Shown: positions 62,128-64,000 of the stretch, piece by piece
Layout: each line of letters starts with the position of its first letter
How positions within the stretch are numbered: position 1 is the stretch's first letter
From: Polaromonas naphthalenivorans CJ2
GTDB lineage: Bacteria; Pseudomonadota; Gammaproteobacteria; Burkholderiales; Burkholderiaceae_C
Reading direction: 5' to 3'
DNA length: 64,000 nucleotides
Assembly: GCF_000015505.1 (NCBI RefSeq)
Contig: NC_008757.1
Location: 124,001 to 188,000 of the forward strand
The notes under the pieces: generated by a model
Databases searched by the model: none
Seen by the model: the letters and a program-made list of their open reading frames with translations, nothing else
What the model was told of the DNA's origin: nothing
Translations under genes and position numbers: made by a program

Positions 62128-63297
62128 TTAATTTTGGCCTGTAGCGCCGCCAGCGCCGGGCAGCAGGCCCTCCTGCGCCATCAGCTCCTGCAGGCTGGCT
62201 TCTTCCAGCGCATAGACGCCGCGCGAGGCGCGCCAGACCAGGGCCTTTTCCTGCAGGGCGGCCAGGGCTTGCTGGACGTTGGGCACATCGGCCTTGACGG
62301 TGCTGTGCGGCGCCAGGGTGTCGAGCAGCCGCTGGTAGGCCAGGATGGTTTCGGTCTCAAAGGGTGCGTACTGCGCGCCCTTGCTGGCCAGCACCCGCAG
62401 CACCGCCGACTGCAAGGGCGTCAGGCTGTGGATGACGCGCAGCTGCTCGGCATAGCTGGCCTCGATCTGCTCTTGGACCGCCTGCGCAAAGCGGGCCGGC
62501 ACGTCTTCGGGCTGCAGCTCAAAATCAAAACGCAGCGCGTCGGCGGCGGCTCCGAGCATTTCGGGGCGGAACGAAGCGCGCACAAACAGCGCATGCACCA
62601 CCTCGACGCTCAGGGCGGCGGGCAGTCGGACCTGCTGGCAAAACCACGCGATGTAGTCTTTTCCGAGCGCCGGGAATTTCACCAGCGGAGCGCCGAAAAA
62701 AGCCTGCTCCTTGCCGTTGCGCAGCATGGCCAGCTTGTCCTGGTTGGAGCCGGTGGCGACCACGCGCAGTCCGTGGTGGCGGCTGCTGTTGAGTTCGTCG
62801 CGCGCCGCCTTCAGGGCAAACAGCGCGTCTGCGCCGCTTTCGGTGGTGATGGCGTGCTGGGCTTCGTCAATTACCAGCACGAGCGTCTGGCCGGTTTCAT
62901 CGGACAGCGCGGCCAGCGCGCTGGACAGGGACACGCCGCTGGCCAGGCCGATGCGGTCGAGCGAAAACGACAGGCCGCCGACGCTGACCTTGTCCATGCC
63001 CGAGGCGCGCGCTAGGCGGGCCACCACGCCTTCGTGCTGCGCCAGCGCCGCGCGCACGGCAGCAATGATCACGGCGCCGGGGTCGGCCTTGCGGTTTTCC
63101 CACAAGTCGGCATACAGCACCAGCGCGCCCTGGGCTTCAAGCTGGGGGCGCAGGTCTTCGCGCAGGAAGGTGGATTTGCCGGTGCGCCGGGGCGCGGCCA
63201 GAAACAGCCCGGAGCTGGAAGCCGATCCGGGCGCGGTCTGCAAAATCTTGTCGGCCATGTCGGCGGCGAGCCGCTGGCGGTGGAAAAAGTTTTTCAT
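62128..63297 (-). CDS. Orphan archaeal-type ATPase between pglW and pglX
   Basis: A 389-residue AAA ATPase with Walker A 'LFLAAPRRTGKSTFLRED' (~35), Walker B 'TLVLVIDEAQHAI' (~145) and a sensor 'RVVATGSNQDKLAML' (~180), followed by an alpha-helical C-terminal winged-helix region ('LTPLQSAVLRVLASKGAQYAPFE'). It resembles STAND/ORC-like ATPases of the 'ATP-binding protein' class. It is not one of the canonical BREX type 2 genes. It has its own promoter region (63352-63381) and is bracketed by two copies of a hairpin repeat, as if inserted as a cassette. Confidence 0.75.
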   Translation of the reverse strand: MKNFFHRQRLAADMADKILQTAPGSASSSGLFLAAPRRTGKSTFLREDLRPQLEAQGALVLYADLWENRKADPGAVIIAAVRAALAQHEGVVARLARASGMDKVSVGGLSFSLDRIGLASGVSLSSALAALSDETGQTLVLVIDEAQHAITTESGADALFALKAARDELNSSRHHGLRVVATGSNQDKLAMLRNGKEQAFFGAPLVKFPALGKDYIAWFCQQVRLPAALSVEVVHALFVRASFRPEMLGAAADALRFDFELQPEDVPARFAQAVQEQIEASYAEQLRVIHSLTPLQSAVLRVLASKGAQYAPFETETILAYQRLLDTLAPHSTVKADVPNVQQALAALQEKALVWRASRGVYALEEASLQELMAQEGLLPGAGGATGQN

Positions 63298-63351
63298 CGT
63301 GGAGCCGCGCGGAAGTTCGGTTTGCAGGCGGGAATACCTGCTTTATGCTGA

Positions 63352-63381
63352 ATTATAGTTTTCTATAGACGTTTATAGAAA
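63352..63381 (-). promoter_or_regulatory. Promoter with overlapping palindromic operator for the orphan ATPase
   Basis: On the minus strand a perfect TATAAT (63352-63357) lies 55 bases before the ATG at 63297. Directly upstream is TTTCTATA-N6-TATAGAAA (63360-63381), a 22-base palindrome covering the spacer and -35 region. That position is typical for a repressor site. The -35 match is poor, in keeping with regulated expression. Confidence 0.5.
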
Positions 63382-63414
63382 GGCTTGATGTATCCATCCT
63401 TGGTTTGATAAAAA

Positions 63415-63475
63415 AGCGTTATTGCTCTGTTTTTAATAGCTGCTTGCGCAAGCTGGACGTGCACAGCAGGCTGTT
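63415..63475. repeat. Comamonad-type hairpin repeat, copy B
   Basis: The second copy of TTTTAATAGCTGCTTGCGCA (63431-63450) with a partly complementary arm ending near GCAGGCTGTTTT (63465-63476). It lies 12 bases beyond the stop of pglW (63488) and 118 bases before the orphan ATPase start, in the same orientation as copy A. Confidence 0.7.
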
Positions 63476-63487
63476 TTTTCTGTAAAT

Positions 63488-64000
63488 TCAGGCTAGGGCC
63501 GATGCGCGGTGCTTGTTTTCAATCCAGGCGGGCGGCAGGGCAAAAGCCTGCGTGCTGTTGACCAGCGGCACGGGCACGCCATCAATGACGGGCAGGCCCT
63601 GCTTGTGCGAAGGCAGCAGCAGCCACACCGCCGGGGTGTGGCCGGGGCGGCCGGCGCTGGCTTCCATCTCGGTGACGAGTGCCATGAGGTCGTAGCGCGC
63701 CAGCAGGCCCACGTTGGTTAGCAGGGCAGGCGCCGGACTGTCGAGCAGCAGGGGTTTGAGGCTGGCCAGGGTGCGCTGCACCAGGCGCTGCAGGTTGGCC
63801 CAGTCGCGGCTGCCGGGCTCGGCGGTGTCGGCGCGCAGCACCATGGACCAGTCCACACGGGCACGGTCTGCTTCGGTGCGCAGGGCCTTGAGCAGCAGCG
63901 CGTCAAAGCTCATGCGTTGCAGTGCCGGTTGTGTTTGCGAGTCTGGCCCGAAGCGGCGCAGCAGTTCGGCTTCAGCATGGCGCGCCTGACGCGGTTCGAC
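63488..64000 (-). CDS. pglW: PglW serine/threonine kinase, C-terminal end (partial)
   Basis: The reading frame is open to the right edge (63914-64000 translate without a stop), so only the last ~170 residues are in the window. They include 'ALLLKALRTEADRARVDWSMVLRADTAEPGSRDWANLQRLVQRTL', 'LLTNVGLLARYDLMAL' and 'PAVWLLLPSHKQGLPVIDGVPVPLVNSTQAFALPPAWIENKHR', which are typical of the C-terminus of PglW of type 2 BREX. PglW is a kinase of ~1400 residues that heads this operon. The kinase domain is outside the window. Confidence 0.8.
   Translation of the reverse strand, partial: VEPRQARHAEAELLRRFGPDSQTQPALQRMSFDALLLKALRTEADRARVDWSMVLRADTAEPGSRDWANLQRLVQRTLASLKPLLLDSPAPALLTNVGLLARYDLMALVTEMEASAGRPGHTPAVWLLLPSHKQGLPVIDGVPVPLVNSTQAFALPPAWIENKHRASALA

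Noticed and set aside
1..64000. CRISPR array or cas genes
   Set aside because: No regularly spaced direct repeats were found by eye, and the CARF domain here belongs to a sigma-54 activator rather than a Csm6/Csx1-type protein.

Overview
The window is about 60% GC and carries two copies of an 'aatagctgcttgcgca' hairpin repeat that I associate with Comamonadaceae genomes. Together with the gene style this suggests a betaproteobacterium of the Polaromonas/Rhodoferax/Acidovorax type; that assignment is an inference, because there is no rRNA or core gene here. The window is a dense defence island with an integrase at the left edge and almost nothing but anti-phage or mobile-element genes.

Layout. 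(1) 72-2839: a large tyrosine recombinase reading towards the left edge, then insertion-sequence-like ends and a 5'-truncated AcrVA2-like fragment. (2) 2975-17159, plus strand: a CARF-domain sigma-54 activator, then a predicted sigma-54 promoter (GG at 4680-4681, GC at 4692-4693) and one long operon: a small DUF4258-like protein, VWA (TerY-like), PP2C phosphatase, protein kinase, Upf1-like SF1 helicase, a winged-helix protein with a HEPN-like C-terminus, a coiled-coil McrB-like AAA+ ATPase and a DUF2357/McrC-like protein with a zinc ribbon. This looks like a TerY-P triad fused to an McrBC-like core and switched on by a ligand sensor. (3) 17166-21226, minus: a two-gene unit of a double-HKD phospholipase-D-family protein and an unknown partner. 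(4) 21574-30617, minus: a complete type I Zorya system (zorABCD), preceded by a small ribbon-helix-helix-like gene. (5) 31091-32790: a 5'-truncated umuC and a strong hairpin. (6) 32791-40369: a low-GC chaperone module (GrpE-like, large Hsp70-like, AAA ATPase, J-like protein lacking HPD) divergent from a membrane-anchored SH3 protein. I do not recognise it as a named defence system, and it is my best candidate for an undescribed one. (7) 40412-42407: a transposase relic and an intact IS3-family element. (8) 42679-46277, minus: Gabija (GajA, GajB). (9) 46793-64000, minus: BREX type 2 (brxHI, brxD, pglZ, pglY, pglX and the 3' end of pglW) with three extra genes inserted: an OLD-like ATPase plus a small putative nuclease between pglX and pglY, and an orphan AAA ATPase between pglW and pglX.

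How it works together. BREX and possibly the McrBC-like operon would act on DNA by modification state, Zorya at the envelope, Gabija as a nuclease/helicase complex. The CARF-sigma-54 regulator implies that one of the systems is expressed only after a nucleotide or RNA-damage signal. All functional statements rest on motif recognition by eye; no database search was run.
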